Source of the DNA: Lepidostoma basale
Lineage: Eukaryota > Arthropoda > Insecta > Trichoptera > Lepidostomatidae
DNA length: 64,000 nt
NCBI GenBank assembly: GCA_022606425.2
Contig: JAHDVF020000068.1
Coordinates: 1,488,001-1,552,000 of the forward strand
Direction of reading: 5' to 3'
Both the position numbers and the translations under genes were made by a program. Below are positions 1 to 10,034 of this stretch, one piece after another. The first letter of the stretch is position 1; each line of letters starts with the position of its first letter. The notes under the pieces are model-generated. The model was not told the origin of the DNA. It worked only from the letters and a program-made list of their open reading frames with translations, and searched no databases.

Positions 1-215
1 GGTGTGAAGGGTTGCGAACCTCATCGCCACCAATAGGCATCTCCCGCGCACACTTCGATCGTCCAACACCCACAAAATAAATCTAAAACAAATAATATAA
101 AATACAATGATATAAAATAAAATAACAAAATAATAATAATTTAACACAAAATGTTCTTTTTAGATGGTGCACATATTGTCTATTTAATTTATGTTCCACG
201 AATCCACCGTTTTTT
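1..215 (-). mobile_element. RTE-A-mini copy, cut by the window edge
   Basis: This is the reverse complement of the 5' half of the short RTE-A derivative seen complete at 41035-41395. It includes the GGAGATGCC start region, the GGTGGCGATGAGGTTCGC block and the AT-rich leader. The 3' GTTA tail would lie left of position 1. Part of the leader (TTTAATTTATG with CCACCG) is repeated at about 300-335. Confidence 0.8.
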
Positions 216-329
216 TAATTTAGCACATAATGTGTTATAATAACACATAATGTTTTTTTCGATGTTGCACATGTTGACATGGACGATCCGGACTTTTGTG
301 TTTATTTAATTTATGTTTCACGTTTCCAC

Positions 330-440
330 CGTTTTGTAGACAGCTGTCTAAATAATGACAAAAGTGGAAGTAGTTAAAAAAACATCGTTTTGTTTAATTA
401 TTATTTAAAATGAACTTCCATCAAGAGATTTCAGTAAAAA
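330..440 (+). repeat. FB1 fold-back element, one arm only
   Basis: The block GACAAAAGTGGAAGTAGTT, then ACATCG, then AATGAACTTCCATCAAGAG matches the right arm of the FB1 inverted-repeat element at 46725-47010 and 56135-56400. The left arm and the hammerhead-like centre are missing. Confidence 0.7.
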
Positions 441-526
441 CATATGTTTTCATTTCTATTTGTTATTTTTTTTCAACCATTAACATTGCAAGTTTATGTA
501 TTGACGAATAAGGGATTGTTGCGTTA

Positions 527-615
527 ATGATTCCGCTGTCTAAGGCAATATCAATATTTGATAATGCCGTAGACAGGCGAAACATGTCATTCTAGGGTAA
601 CGATTAAAACAACAA
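527..615 (+). repeat. FB2 fold-back remnant with hammerhead-like centre
   Basis: A small hairpin (GCC...GGC) sits between TTGATAA and GAAACATGTC, the arrangement seen in all FB2 copies. TTGATAA differs from the hammerhead box CTGANGA at two positions, so activity is doubtful. A related remnant in opposite orientation is at 1345-1430. Confidence 0.5.
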
Positions 616-789
616 TTTTATATTTTAAGTTAGAAACCTTTCAGTTATCGATGACATCGCAGAAAGAGATGTGAAGCTTATTTAAGAATACAGCAATATT
701 GTAACACAAGATGAGGAGCAAAAACAATACCAATTGCTAGTCGTAAATATTATCGGAGCCATTTTCCATATTTTTGAGATTTCGATACA

Positions 790-1055
790 ATAAATGATCT
801 TATTGTATCGAAAGATCTCACATCTGGGTCATATACTGCGTGGGGAAAAGTATCACCTTCTCCAACTGATATTGGAAGGGAAAATTGAGGGACGCCGAGG
901 GCCCGGAAAGAGACAAATGTCCTGGCTGCGAAACGTGAGGGAGTTGACCGCCATCCGAAGTGTGGAGGAGCTTTTTTGAGCGGCGCAGGATAGGGACAGG
1001 TTCGCCGAGGTGATCGCCAACGTTGGGGTGACCCGACAGGGCACTTGATGAATAA
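790..1055 (+). mobile_element. RTE-B retrotransposon, 3' end fragment
   Basis: A frame at 794-979 encodes the C-terminal tail of an RTE-type reverse transcriptase protein: LGHILRGEKYHLLQLILEGK, then EGRRGPGKRQMSWLRN. The same peptide is on the minus strand at 3626, 7546, 22459, 27897 and 44015. This is a 5'-truncated copy with no catalytic domain. A 10 bp inverted repeat sits at its left edge. Confidence 0.8.
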
Positions 1056-1344
1056 GAATATTGTATTATACAAAAACTAAGATTTATTATTGAGGAGTTC
1101 TAGGCATTGTTTTAGTTATTTGACTTCTAAATATTTGTTTTAAATTGATGTAATTAATAAAAAGGTTTTTGAGAAAATGTAAGAATTTAACTAATTTTGT
1201 TCAATTTTCACCCTCTTTGAGGCACGTGTTATCATTAAATAAAAATTATAAAAGAAAAAACCCCTAAAGAAAAAGAATTATGGAGTGAGAGTCTCACATA
1301 TACAAGTGAGACGTATAAAAATATATAATTATCTTTTTAAGGGC

Positions 1345-1430
1345 CACCTTAGAATGACATGTACCGCCTGTCAACGGCATTATCAAATATTGATATTGCC
1401 TTCGTAAATTATATTTTTATTCTAGGGATA
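1345..1430 (-). repeat. FB2 fold-back remnant
   Basis: On the minus strand this matches the centre of FB2 (AAGGCAATATCAATATTTGATAATG...), but the GAAAC box is eroded to GGTAC. It is probably the decayed partner of, or an independent copy like, 527-615. Confidence 0.4.
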
Positions 1431-2089
1431 ATATCATTTCAAGACACATAACATATTTGTGTTCGGCTTTATTCGTTATAACGATTATTATGTATTACGA
1501 TTCGGAGGTAATATACAGACTTGCGGATACAAGTTTTACCTGGCATTCTAAGCATTAAATTTGAGTTTGCGAAAGTTTGGCATATCCACGGTTATTACAT
1601 AGATACCAGGAGAACATACGACCCAGGAGGTTTGGCGGTGATGTAGCTTTACCTAAATATGAATACATTTATGATACGGAGATAATGTGTGTGGAAGTTA
1701 CGTGAAAACACGATATTCATACAATGGTCTCTGAGTTCATGAAACCTTGGATATCTTGGCGCATAAGCAAATTGTATCAACATAGTTGGGATACTGTTCT
1801 CTCATTGGTTGAAAGCGTAGCACAGAATGGTTAAATAAATAAATTAAACCTTTATGCGGCTAACCCAATCAAGTGAATACCTTTGAGAAAATTTAAACAT
1901 AATACTATTTTCTGACATCTGAAATTATGGTTTTGAAACTAAAGATATATTGATGATATCTCACATCGATGTATCTCTGATATTCTCAATACTATTATAA
2001 TGAATTTGATAATATAAATCTTTTAAACAAACAAAATACTTATCATAAATATACAAATATATTTAAAAAACTGGGAAAAGAAAATACGA
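1431..2089. other. No gene recognised
   Basis: AT-rich sequence without a convincing frame. A short stretch near 1597-1640 (GATACCAGGAGA...AGGAGGTTT...GTGAT) resembles one at 4603-4640, so part of it is probably an old repeat. Confidence 0.4.
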
Positions 2090-2188
2090 AAATAGAAGGA
2101 TGGAGTGCCGCAACGTTTAAAGTGTGGCAGTCCATTCATTATGACTATCCTTTCGGGGAGATGGTGTGAAGGTTAGTTAGTTAGTTAA
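2090..2188 (+). mobile_element. RTE-A-mini copy, 5'-truncated
   Basis: It starts at AGAAGGATGGAGTGCCGC and runs through the joined 3' end (GTGGCAGTCCATTC...TTTCGGGGAGATGG) into GGTTAGTTAGTTAGTTA. The junction of 5' and 3' RTE-A sequence is the one shared by all mini copies. Confidence 0.85.
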
Positions 2189-2674
2189 AAAAACTGAGAA
2201 TATATGGTAAAATTGCACAACTTTGTCTTTCTTTTTACAGGCATGCAACTTTTTCATCTAGAAGGTTCGGTCACAACTGAAACATGTCTGTTAAAAAAGA
2301 TGATGTATTTAAAAATACGAAGTGCAATTTTATATATTCAAATCTATAGTCATAATATAATATTATGTGACGGCGAATGTAGAAGAAAAAAATAGTTGAT
2401 TGTATCTCGAATAATTATGTAAAACTTCATATTAAATAATTTTTTTTTTAACGAATAATCACAAGAAACAACGACACGTGTCAAGTTTTGCACGCGAAAA
2501 TACACCACGCGTGCAAGTCTTATCTTGTCGGCCGCCAGCCGACAGCTGAGTTGTAGCGTACATATAGCAATGTCGGCTGGCATTCGACAAAGGAGTGGTA
2601 AGGGTTAAATAATATTGTTTTCAATTCAATGGAGAGGTACAATAATATACACCAAAGAATAATCTGTATTTTAT
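2189..2674. other. No gene recognised; GC-rich inverted repeat inside
   Basis: Mostly AT-rich. An 11 bp perfect inverted repeat, GCCAGCCGACA at 2534-2544 with its complement at 2571-2581, stands out against the base composition. No function can be assigned. Confidence 0.35.
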
Positions 2675-2775
2675 ATTCCTTCTTCATAATAATGAGCTAT
2701 TTTCTGCTCACATTGAAGATTGTAAAATAAATTCTAATATCATTGATTAAAATCCTTGGTATTAGTCTTTTTTTT
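2675..2775 (+). mobile_element. SINE-1 body, 5'-truncated
   Basis: ATTCCTTCTTCATAATAATG to TATCATTGATTAAAATC is nearly identical to the part after the tRNA-like head of the SINE at 12293-12465. The tRNA-like head is absent here. A T-rich run follows. Confidence 0.65.
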
Positions 2776-2832
2776 TTTTTTTAAAACTATATTTTATTTA
2801 TTAGACTGATATTTTTTATAATTGTATGTATA

Positions 2833-3066
2833 ATTATTATTTTGTTATTTTATTTTATATCATTGGATTTTATATTTTTTGTTTTAGATTTATTTTGTGG
2901 GTGTTGGACGATCGAAGTGTGCGCGGGAGATGCTTATTGGTGGCGATGAGGTTCGCAACCCAAGGGCGAAAAGAGAAGGATGGAGTGCCACATCAGTAAA
3001 AGTGTGACCGTCCATTCTTTCTGCCTACCCTTTCGGGGAGACGGCGTGATGGTTAGTTAGTTAGTT
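2833..3066 (+). mobile_element. RTE-A-mini copy
   Basis: It has an AT-rich leader (TTTATTTTATATCATTGGAT), GATCGAAGTGTGCGCGGGAG, the first codons of RTE-A with a small deletion after GCAACCC, then directly the 3' end and GTTA repeats. Nearly the same length as the copy at 41035-41395. Confidence 0.9.
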
Positions 3067-3079
3067 AATTCATATTAAA

Positions 3080-3217
3080 TAATTAATACGAGTAAAAACG
3101 TCAATTTTCTAGATATTTTATTATATTTTTTGGATTTGACATGTTTTGCCTTGTGAAGGTATTATCAAATGTCATTGTCAACATTTGATAATGCCTTAGC
3201 AAGGGAAAATGATATTT
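3080..3217. repeat. FB2 fold-back element
   Basis: The left arm ends in GACATGTTTTGCCTTG...TTATCAAATG. The right arm begins TTGATAATGCCTTAGCAAGG and ends GAAAATGAT. Each arm carries the eroded hammerhead-like centre in opposite orientation. The right outer arm is short. Confidence 0.6.
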
Positions 3218-3370
3218 TGTTCTTCTTCTTCCCTTGATTGTATTGTAAATATGTACTTTCTCCCTATCTTTTCGGTGGTCGTCCTGCTGGTCTGCGGCCT
3301 TCTGAAGACTCATGCATCAAGATCTTAGATATCCTCGCTGGATCCATTCTCTAGATGTGATCTCTCTAGA
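3218..3370 (-). mobile_element. RTE-like 3' end fragment
   Basis: On the minus strand it reads RMDPARISKILMHESSEGRR, then PAGRPPKR, then a lysine-rich end coded by a GAA-repeat tail. The same protein tail is visible at 50755-50925. RTE-type proteins commonly end in such a GRP-x-RW block. Confidence 0.55.
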
Positions 3371-3625
3371 ATCGTTTTATCTGCCTACTCCATCTTGCTA
3401 TGTCATGAATTTTGCAAAATCTGCGATTCTTTTATTTGCGAATAAAAAATGGTCCTCACTTTGACAGCAAGTATGGCAGATGGCTTTTCCATTTTCACTT
3501 AACTACTTGACATGTAAGATACCGACAAATACATCAGTGTTATAAAAGTGTGATAATATAAATAAAACGTAAATATATGTTTAAAATAATTTGACATAGC
3601 GTGCATATTTATGAACAAAGACACT

Positions 3626-4095
3626 TCTTCTTTCGGTGTCGTGTCGGGTCCCCCCAACGTTGGCGATCACTGCAGCAAAGGCATATCTATCCTGCGCCAC
3701 TTGGAACAGGTTCTGAACTTTTGTTATTTCTGTCCACTCTTTGATGTTTCACGGCCAGGACAGCGGCCTTCTACCAACTCCCCGACGTCCCTACACTTTA
3801 CCCATTAATATCAGTTGAAGGAGGTGGTATTTTTCTCCCCTTAGCATATGATCCAAATATGAGACCTTTTTAATTTTCACACTCGACATCAGCTTTCTCT
3901 TGGCTCTGCTTCTCTGTAGTACGTCTTTATTACTGACCCTATCGGTCCACGGTATACGGAGCATTCTGCGGTATATATACATCTCGAACGCCTCCAACCG
4001 GTTCATAACATTCAATTCTAGAGTCCAGGTTTCGCAACCATATAGTAGAACAGACCATATATAACATTTAATCATTATTTGTCGGAGTTTCAAGT
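3626..4095 (-). pseudogene. RTE-B reverse transcriptase C-terminus (fragment)
   Basis: The minus-strand frame at 3791-4093 reads SVLLYGCETWTLELNVMNRLEAF..YRRMLRIPWTDRVSNKDVLQR..VSYLDHMLRGEKYHLLQLIL. This is the conserved region after the RT catalytic core in RTE-type elements. The frame breaks after LMGKV, but the element continues to a GAA-repeat tail near 3626. No catalytic residues are present. Confidence 0.8.
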
Positions 4096-4204
4096 TGAAA
4101 TTATCGTTGCAAAAGAAGGAAGGTTATTATCATTGTAAAAGAAGGAAGAAGTTAATTTATTTGAATTAATTTATTTATGTGATGAAATGCACAGTAAAAA
4201 ACAT

Positions 4205-4340
4205 AAAATAAATAAAAATAACTTTGTATTTAACCACGGTATGGTTATTCTAATTGATGCCAACTAGTTTCGTTTGGACCCAAAGTTTCACCAGGGCAGT
4301 ATTATAACTTGTTATACTACCCCGATGAAACGTACGCTTG
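4205..4340. repeat. FB4 fold-back element
   Basis: The left part (AACCACGGTATGGTTATTC...GCCAACTAGTTTCG) ends in a minus-strand hammerhead-like motif. The right half is short, with CCCGATGAAACG. Relatives lie at 27400-27460, 51525-51780 and 52140-52370. Confidence 0.55.
4258..4298 (-). ncRNA. Hammerhead-ribozyme-like motif (FB4)
   Basis: On the minus strand: stem I strand TGCC, box CTGGTGA (A6 changed to G), a hairpin with TTTGG/CCAAA, GAAA, self-complementary ACTAGT, T at the cleavage position, then GGCA, which pairs perfectly with TGCC. The layout follows the hammerhead fold; the A6 change would be expected to impair catalysis. Confidence 0.4.
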
Positions 4341-4465
4341 TTATACGGTATATCCACGTCTAGATCGCTTCTAAACGGTTCATTACGTTCATTTTCAGAG
4401 TCCAGGTTTCGCAGCTATAAAGTAGAACATACCATATATAACATTTAATCATTCTTTGTCAGTCC
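4341..4465 (-). mobile_element. RTE-B fragment
   Basis: The block from TATACGGTATATCCA through TTCGCAGCTATAAAGTAGAAC to TTTAATCATTCTTTGTC matches the upstream part of the RTE-B copy at 27897-28372. It is an independent short relic next to FB4. Confidence 0.65.
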
Positions 4466-4964
4466 AAAGATACTATAGAGGTTAAATGTGACTTACACAA
4501 TGTTTTAAACAAGCGTATACATATATGTAAAGCATCTTTTGTTTAGATAATACCATAATTCTATAAAGCGCATTAGAAAATCGGGTAACATTTTACCAGA
4601 GATACCAGGAGACCATCTCGGCTAAGGAGGTTTACCCGTGATCCGCATAGAGGGCAACTCCCTGATCCGGGCCACTAACGGTTGCATTATCTGGCCTTTT
4701 CATGGATGGACGCGCGCGGTCTTTAAACTCCTGAAATCGCCCGAAAAACGTTTCCTTCTAATAGATCCCCCTTTATATACGCCTTTAAATTCTTAAACCC
4801 TGGGTTTACTCTGAAATAGGTCATAGAAATTTATTGTGAGAGACATTCTTGTTAGTTTTATTTTATTTGCGCATTGATGGACGAATCTCTTGTTACAGAA
4901 GCAAGGTTTTCCTAAACAATATAATAAATATGTTTGAATAATAAACCTTACTTTTACTAAATTA
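4466..4964. other. No gene recognised
   Basis: No convincing frame. It contains the GATACCAGGAGACC...AGGAGGTTTACCCGTGAT stretch that resembles 1597-1640, and a somewhat GC-richer patch at 4650-4740. Confidence 0.35.
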
Positions 4965-5215
4965 CTAATTTACCATCTCCAAAGGGGTAGGCAGAAATAA
5001 TTGACTGCAACACTTTTCTTTCCTGACATACTTTTCTCGATCGTCCACATTTATACATAGTGTCATGCACGCACGTCGATTTCTTCGACTCGTCATGTAG
5101 TCGACATATAATATTTGGTTAATTTGATTATGCCATGTTTTCCTCGGTCTTCCTCTATTTATAGTTCCGTTTACGTCGTTAACATGTACTTTATTTACCA
5201 CTCTTTCTACATTTA
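4965..5215 (-). mobile_element. RTE-A 3' fragment
   Basis: On the minus strand it encodes VNKVHVNDVNGTINRGRPRK, TWHNQINQIL and RRNRRACM, the RTE-A C-terminus. It ends in CCTTTGGAGATGG and lacks most of the GTTA tail. It lies head to head with the next copy, ~85 bp apart. Confidence 0.85.
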
Positions 5216-5302
5216 TTTTTCACTTTTGAAATTATTTTTTCCCCCTTTTTGGAAAGCTTTACACCTTAATCATCGGGAAAATGATATTATATATACCGAA
5301 AA

Positions 5303-5815
5303 ATAAATGAATATTAATGTTATCATCGCAACTAAAAATCTATCCATAAAAGCTAGAATGGCAGTGCACAATGGTTTTCTTCTACCGACCCTTATGTATG
5401 GAAGCGAAGCATGGAACTGGCAAAAGAAGGATGAACGTAAAATAAATGCAGTAGAAATGAGATCTTTTGAAGTGACTGCGGTGCGAATGATGGTGCTATG
5501 AACAAAATATTGAAAGGATCATTAATATGGTTTGGACATATGAAAATATTGAATGAAGATAGAATGGTAATAAAATTATATGTTAACGATGTAAATGGAA
5601 CCAGAATTAGAGGAAGACCGAGAAAAACGTGGTACGATCAAATAAATCAAATATTGAATGTCGGCCACGCGAGGAGTTAGAGAAATCTACGCGAGTGCAT
5701 GACACGGTGTATAAATGTTGAGGAAGCGAGAAAAATATGTCAGGAAAGAAAAGTGTGGCAGTCCAGTCTTTCTGCTGACCCCTTCGGCAAGACGGCGTGA
5801 TGGTTAGTTAGTTAT
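5303..5815 (+). pseudogene. RTE-A C-terminal region with internal deletion
   Basis: It begins at the VIATKNLSIKARMAVHNGFL block, matching RTE-A residues after the RT domain. A deletion near 5467-5480 removes the RRMCGK...DRVTN segment and shifts the frame. The reading resumes at MNKILKGSLIWFGHMK, and GHARS is followed by a stop. It ends in GGTTAGTTAGTTA. Confidence 0.88.
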
Positions 5816-6332
5816 TTCAATAAAGATTAATAAATAAATTGTCATTATGGAATTCCACAGTGTTAAGTACATGCTTTAATTTTATAAAAAAAAATCAGAA
5901 AAATGAGATTTCTATGATAGTCAAAATAAACTTCTGCATCAAAAACGATAAATTCTTTTAAAATATATTTCACTTCTATCCATGAAATTAATTCAAATAA
6001 AAGATTTTCCTTTTAATTTCAATTTCAAAGGGTCAAAGGCTTATAAGCGCTGGAACAAACACTTAATTCTATAAAAAAGCAAAAAACGTGTTTTCCTCCA
6101 CAAAAACATTATTTTTCCTCTGAAATTTTACGCAAGCTATTCTTCATGCAGTAGTGAGGGGGAGGAGGGAATGAAAATTTATCACGCGGCTCAAAGAATA
6201 AGCTTTAAACGTCAAATTCAAAGACTTTTGTTAGGCATATTAGGGATTTTCATTCATTTTATTATTAATCGACGAAAATAAATAAATAACATTCCATTAA
6301 TCATACGCAAAGTTTGTATGTATTATAGTATT
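5816..6332. other. AT-rich, no gene; FB3 end at the left
   Basis: TGTCATTATGGAATTCCACAGTG at about 5838-5860 matches the outer end of FB3 fold-back elements. The rest shows no frame or clear repeat. Confidence 0.4.
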
Positions 6333-7440
6333 AGTTTATCATGGTGAAGCAAGTTGTGAAATGTAAATGTGTATTCTGTCTCATAAAAAGATGATGTATA
6401 TATTCCTATGGGTTGTGAGTTATCTGAGTGATTCTTGAAATTATTTGTTTATAAAGTAAAGTATTTTGAAAATGAAAGTCTACAATATATTATAAGAGTT
6501 TATCACAATGAAGCAAGCTCTAACAAGTCAAAGTGAATTCTGTTTTAAAAAGACGCGTTTCTATTCCTATGAGTGTATCTGAGTGAAATTTTTAATATTC
6601 GGATTTGTTAGAACTCTTTGTTTTTTTCGAGTTTTCAGGGATCCCAATGTGCTCAGAGTCCTATACAACGCATTAATTCGGAGCAGACTCGAAAGTGGTT
6701 CTGTGATATGGAGTCCTCACGAGGCGAGATATTCCATTATGCTGGAGAGGGTTCAGAAAAAATTTCTGAGATATCTCTACATGAGGGAGTATGGTAGCTA
6801 TCCTTGGCTCTATCCCACGGCATTTCTTTTGGGAATGCTCGGAACCAATTCTCTACAGCTTCGAAGAGATGGACATCTAATTATCCATTTCTTTAGATTA
6901 ATTAGGGGATACTTCGAGAACTCGGCCGTACTGGAGGGTGTTCGGCTTTTTGTCCCCGATAGATATCTCCGACAGCGACAGCACAGATTGTTTTACCTAC
7001 CGGCCGCCAGAACCAATCTGCCTCTGGTGACAATTAGTCTGCTGAACGCGGTCTCCTCGGAGATCGACGTCTTTCATGTTAGTGAAAGTACGTTCAGAAG
7101 GCAAATTCTCTTAATTCTGGAGAGTATCCTGTCTTCCTAATGTTGAACCATCTCTTATGCGTTTCTGGTAGTATATTTTATATAATATATTATTTTACCT
7201 GTTCTCAAAAGATACCTTAAAAATAAATTGTGTAATGTCTGTTGATGAAATAAACTGATTTGATTTGATTTGATTTGATTTGTTTAAGAATTTTTATTTT
7301 AATTTTTAGAGAGGACAGTAAATTGTAAGATTTCAATATATAAGTTTATCACAACGGAGCAAGTTGTAAACTGTAACTGATATGTATGATTTTTTTGGTT
7401 TCATGATGTTTTATCTTTGTAACACCGTTTTGTGTCCAAT
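6333..7440 (+). repeat. ~150 bp tandem repeat, interrupted by a LINE
   Basis: Units beginning GTTTATCAYRRTGAAGCAAG lie at about 6335 and 6490, and again at about 7343 after a LINE copy. Each continues with an ATTCTGT...TAAAAAGA block, a TATTCCTATG block and a TCTGAGTGA block. The LINE at 6612-7282 interrupts the second unit. Confidence 0.6.
6583..7140 (+). pseudogene. LINE (CR1/Jockey-type) RT C-terminus, TGATT tail
   Basis: The frame gives VLRVLYNALIRSRLESGSVI, WSPHEARY, LERVQKKFLRYLYMREYG, FVPDRYLRQRQHRLFYLPAA and RTNLPLVTISLLNAVSSEID. This is the typical thumb and C-terminal part of insect CR1/Jockey-type retrotransposon proteins. Homology begins near 6630; the first residues are probably host sequence. 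A 3' UTR follows and ends in (TGATT)n at 7256-7282. The RT core is lost by 5' truncation. A second 3' end of this family lies at 29110-29400. Confidence 0.85.
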
Positions 7441-7545
7441 TAAGTCACCCAAATGTTTTTCGTTTGTTATGTCTCATTTGTGTATTATGTGTAATTAAAA
7501 TATAGTAAAATAAGAGTATTCTGTCTCTGTGTCTGAGAGATAATT

Positions 7546-7990
7546 TCTTCTTCTTCTTCGAGTGCCATGTCAGGTCCCCCTATCACCCTGGCGTAGGCCT
7601 CTCTATCCTGTGCCAGACGAAACAAACTCCCCCACCCCCCGAACTCCGGTCCATTTCCTGATATTCTCGAGCCAGGACATCTGGGGTCTTCACACACTGC
7701 GCTTAACCTCGATCTTCCATTTTATGTTGAGGCGCAGCAGATCGTTTTACTCGTTACGACTGATGTGTCCCAAATATGCCATTTTTCTAGACTACACATC
7801 AGACAACAATTTTCTACCTACTCTGGCACTATGTAACACCTCATTATTGGTGACCATATTAGTCCATGAGATCCACAACATTCTGCGATGGAGCCACATT
7901 TCAAGTGCTTCTATACGGTTTATTGTGTTCACTTTGAGGGTCCAAGTCTCCACTCCGTATCGCCTCTTTCAGGATACGCTCTCTCCAATA
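7546..7990 (-). mobile_element. RTE-B 3' fragment
   Basis: The GAA-repeat tail is at 7546-7560 (minus strand). The body matches other RTE-B copies, with GGGACCTGACATGGCACT next to the tail. Frames are broken, so no continuous protein remains. Confidence 0.75.
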
Positions 7991-8039
7991 ACGTCTTCTC
8001 AGTTTCATCGTATTTTATTAGAATTAATAATACTATTAA

Positions 8040-8215
8040 ATTAATAATTGAAGAAAACGATGTTTTTAAATAACTACTTCTACTTGTGTCTTTATTTCGA
8101 CAGCGACCGGTTTCACGAAACTTTCTATATCAGCCTGCCTGTACAAACCCGTTACTTTCGAAATAATGACAGAAGTGGATGAAGTAGCTAAAAAATACGT
8201 CGTTTTTTTAAAGAT
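8040..8215. repeat. FB1 fold-back element, diverged
   Basis: The left arm runs CGATGTTTTTAAATAACTAC...GACAGCGACCGGTTTCACG. The right arm runs CTTTCGAAATAATGACAG...GTAGCTAAAAAATACGTCG. The arms are clearly complementary but diverged, and the central hammerhead-like box is eroded. Confidence 0.7.
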
Positions 8216-8217
8216 TA

Positions 8218-8772
8218 TTTTCTTCTTCTTCTTCTTCTTCCTCAGCCTATGCCCGTCCACACTTGGGCAAAGGCCTCCTCCATTTGCCTCCATGTCACTC
8301 TGTCCTGTGCAGACTGCATCCAGGGTATTTCGACGTGTCTGTTCAGATCATCCTTCCACCGTAGTTGCGGTCGCCCTGCACTTCTCTTTGCCGTCCACGG
8401 TCTCCAAGTCAGCAGTCTTTTTGTCCACTTTTCGTCTGAGCTTCTGGCTAAGTAACCTGCCCATTGCCATTTTAGAGTCGCCACCCGGTGGATGATGCCA
8501 GTGACCTTTGTTTTTTCTCTCACCGTATCGTTTCTGACTCTGTCTCTTAGGCTTATTCCAAACATGGCTCTTTCCATGGCTCTTTGGGTCACTCGTAGTT
8601 TCTCGGCACTTTGTTTGGACAATGTAACAGTTTCAAGACCATAAGTACCAACTGGCAGAATGCAGGCTTCATAAACTTTTCGTTTCAGATTGATAGGTAT
8701 TTTCCGGTTTTTAAGGATGTAACTCATGTTTCTGAAAGCTGTCCAGCTTAGTCCAATTCTTCTTCTAAAAAG
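8218..8772 (-). pseudogene. RTE-like retrotransposon, C-terminal part (GAA tail)
   Basis: The minus frame at 8242-8727 reads LKRKVYEACILPVGTYGLET, RVTQRAMERAMFGISLRDRV, KWQWAGYLARSSDEKW, RSAGRPQLRWKDDL and WRQMEEAFAQVWTGIG. Homology extends upstream in frame (RIGLSWTAFRNM) to about 8772. This is the common C-terminus of insect endonuclease-reverse transcriptase elements. The tail is a GAA repeat at 8220-8240. Related decayed copies lie at 52925 and 59154. Confidence 0.85.
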
Positions 8773-8774
8773 AA

Positions 8775-9020
8775 GAAGAAGAAGAATTTTCCTCTTCTTT
8801 ACTTTTGGTAGACTCAGGAGTCTGTTATTTCAGGCGGGTTCTCTTGAGACGCTGAACTCCAGCTTTCTCTCCACCGTTTCGGGGGTCTTCCTGGTCGGCG
8901 TTGTCCGTTTGGCGTTCCATGGAGAGCTATGTGTGGTATTCTATTTGAGCTCATCTTTTCTACGTGTTGATGCCAGTATCGCCTTCTTTGATGTCCCCAT
9001 CTGACCACATCTTCGACCAA
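8775..9020 (-). mobile_element. Short RTE-like fragment
   Basis: The minus frame encodes WGHQRRRYWHQHVEKMSSNR, IPHIALHGTPNGQRRPGRPP and KRW. A GAA-repeat tail at 8770-8787 abuts the 5' end of the neighbouring RTE-like copy. Confidence 0.6.
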
Positions 9021-9436
9021 GAAGAATAATGATTATTTTAATATAATAGTATTATTATTTCTTATAAAACTAGGATAATAGTTCATTTTACATTTCTCTC
9101 GTTACATTGTACAACTGGCGCTATGATACCAATTAAAGGGTAATTGGTAACCATGCCTCGTTTTTAGAGAACATGGTTTCGCTACATTAAATTGTGACTA
9201 TAATTTTATTAGTTTGTTAGTGGTTTGGTTCTTTGAAGGGCGCTGGGTTCATTTTGCGACAGCTCTATTAATTAGAACTAATGGTTTCATACAATAAACT
9301 CCAATACCTAATTGTCTGAATAAAGACGCATTGCAAAGCGAGCATGAAAATAAATTAAGCTATTATTTTATTACATACGGTAATGAAGTTTATTACAACG
9401 TAACCGCGATTAATACTAACATTCTCGTACTGGCAA
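9021..9436. other. No gene recognised
   Basis: Moderately AT-rich, no convincing frame, no repeat that I can match elsewhere in the window. Confidence 0.35.
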
Positions 9437-9535
9437 TTTAGCGGCTTTTTTATATTTAATATAAAATTTACTCGATAATACCTTATAAAGGCGAAATATG
9501 TCATTCCCACAAATTATAATAAAACTTCTAGAATC
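9437..9535 (+). repeat. FB2 fold-back arm
   Basis: TCGATAATACCTTATAAAGG, then CGAAATATGTCATTCC, then AATAAAACTTCTAGAA match one FB2 arm. The opposite arm is missing. The hammerhead-like boxes carry several changes. Confidence 0.55.
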
Positions 9536-9570
9536 ACCATTAATTTGTGTAGCGAGATTGTTTATGAATA

Positions 9571-9760
9571 ATATAATATATAATAATAATTAACATAATA
9601 ATATAATATATAATAATAATTAACATAATAATATAATATATAATAATAATTAACATAATAATATAATATATAATAATAATTAATATAATATATAATAATA
9701 ATTAACATAATAATTAATAATAATTAATAATAATTAATTGAATAATATAATATAAATAAT
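9571..9760. repeat. AT-only minisatellite, 30 bp unit
   Basis: A 30 bp unit (ATATAATATATAATAATAAT then TAACATAATA) is repeated nearly without change from about 9571 to 9690. It then degrades into shorter AATTAATAAT repeats. Units contain no G and a single C. Confidence 0.9.
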
Positions 9761-10034
9761 AATTAATATTCATTAAAAAAATGTTTTAATATTTATTTTG
9801 TATATTTGTAACTACACTGATGAAGGGTTTCTGTATTGCGAAAAGTGTTTGTTTTAATGTAATTTAAAAAAAAATCTATTTTAAATAAAGTGCTACAAAG
9901 TTTAAAAAATATTATAAAATACGCATGTTTATTTAGAAAATAAAAACAGCTTTTAATTTCATGGATCGTACACATAATTATTTAGTGAAACAGCTTAATT
10001 TTTAATTTAAGTCGAAACCTAATTTTGATGGAAA
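9761..10034. other. AT-rich stretch with an isolated CTGATGA...GAAA motif
   Basis: CTGATGA at 9817-9823 is followed by GCGAAAAGTG at 9838. The boxes fit a hammerhead core, but the intervening hairpin is weak and no fold-back partner arm is visible, so I do not call a ribozyme. Confidence 0.25.

Noticed and set aside
750..1073. 107-codon minus-strand frame
   Set aside because: It is antisense to the plus-strand RTE-B fragment whose peptide recurs elsewhere in the window; its own sequence is not conserved as protein.
9811..9850. CTGATGA...GCGAAAAGTG as a hammerhead
   Set aside because: The boxes fit, but stem II and stem III are weak and there is no second copy or arm, so I keep it as a note only.
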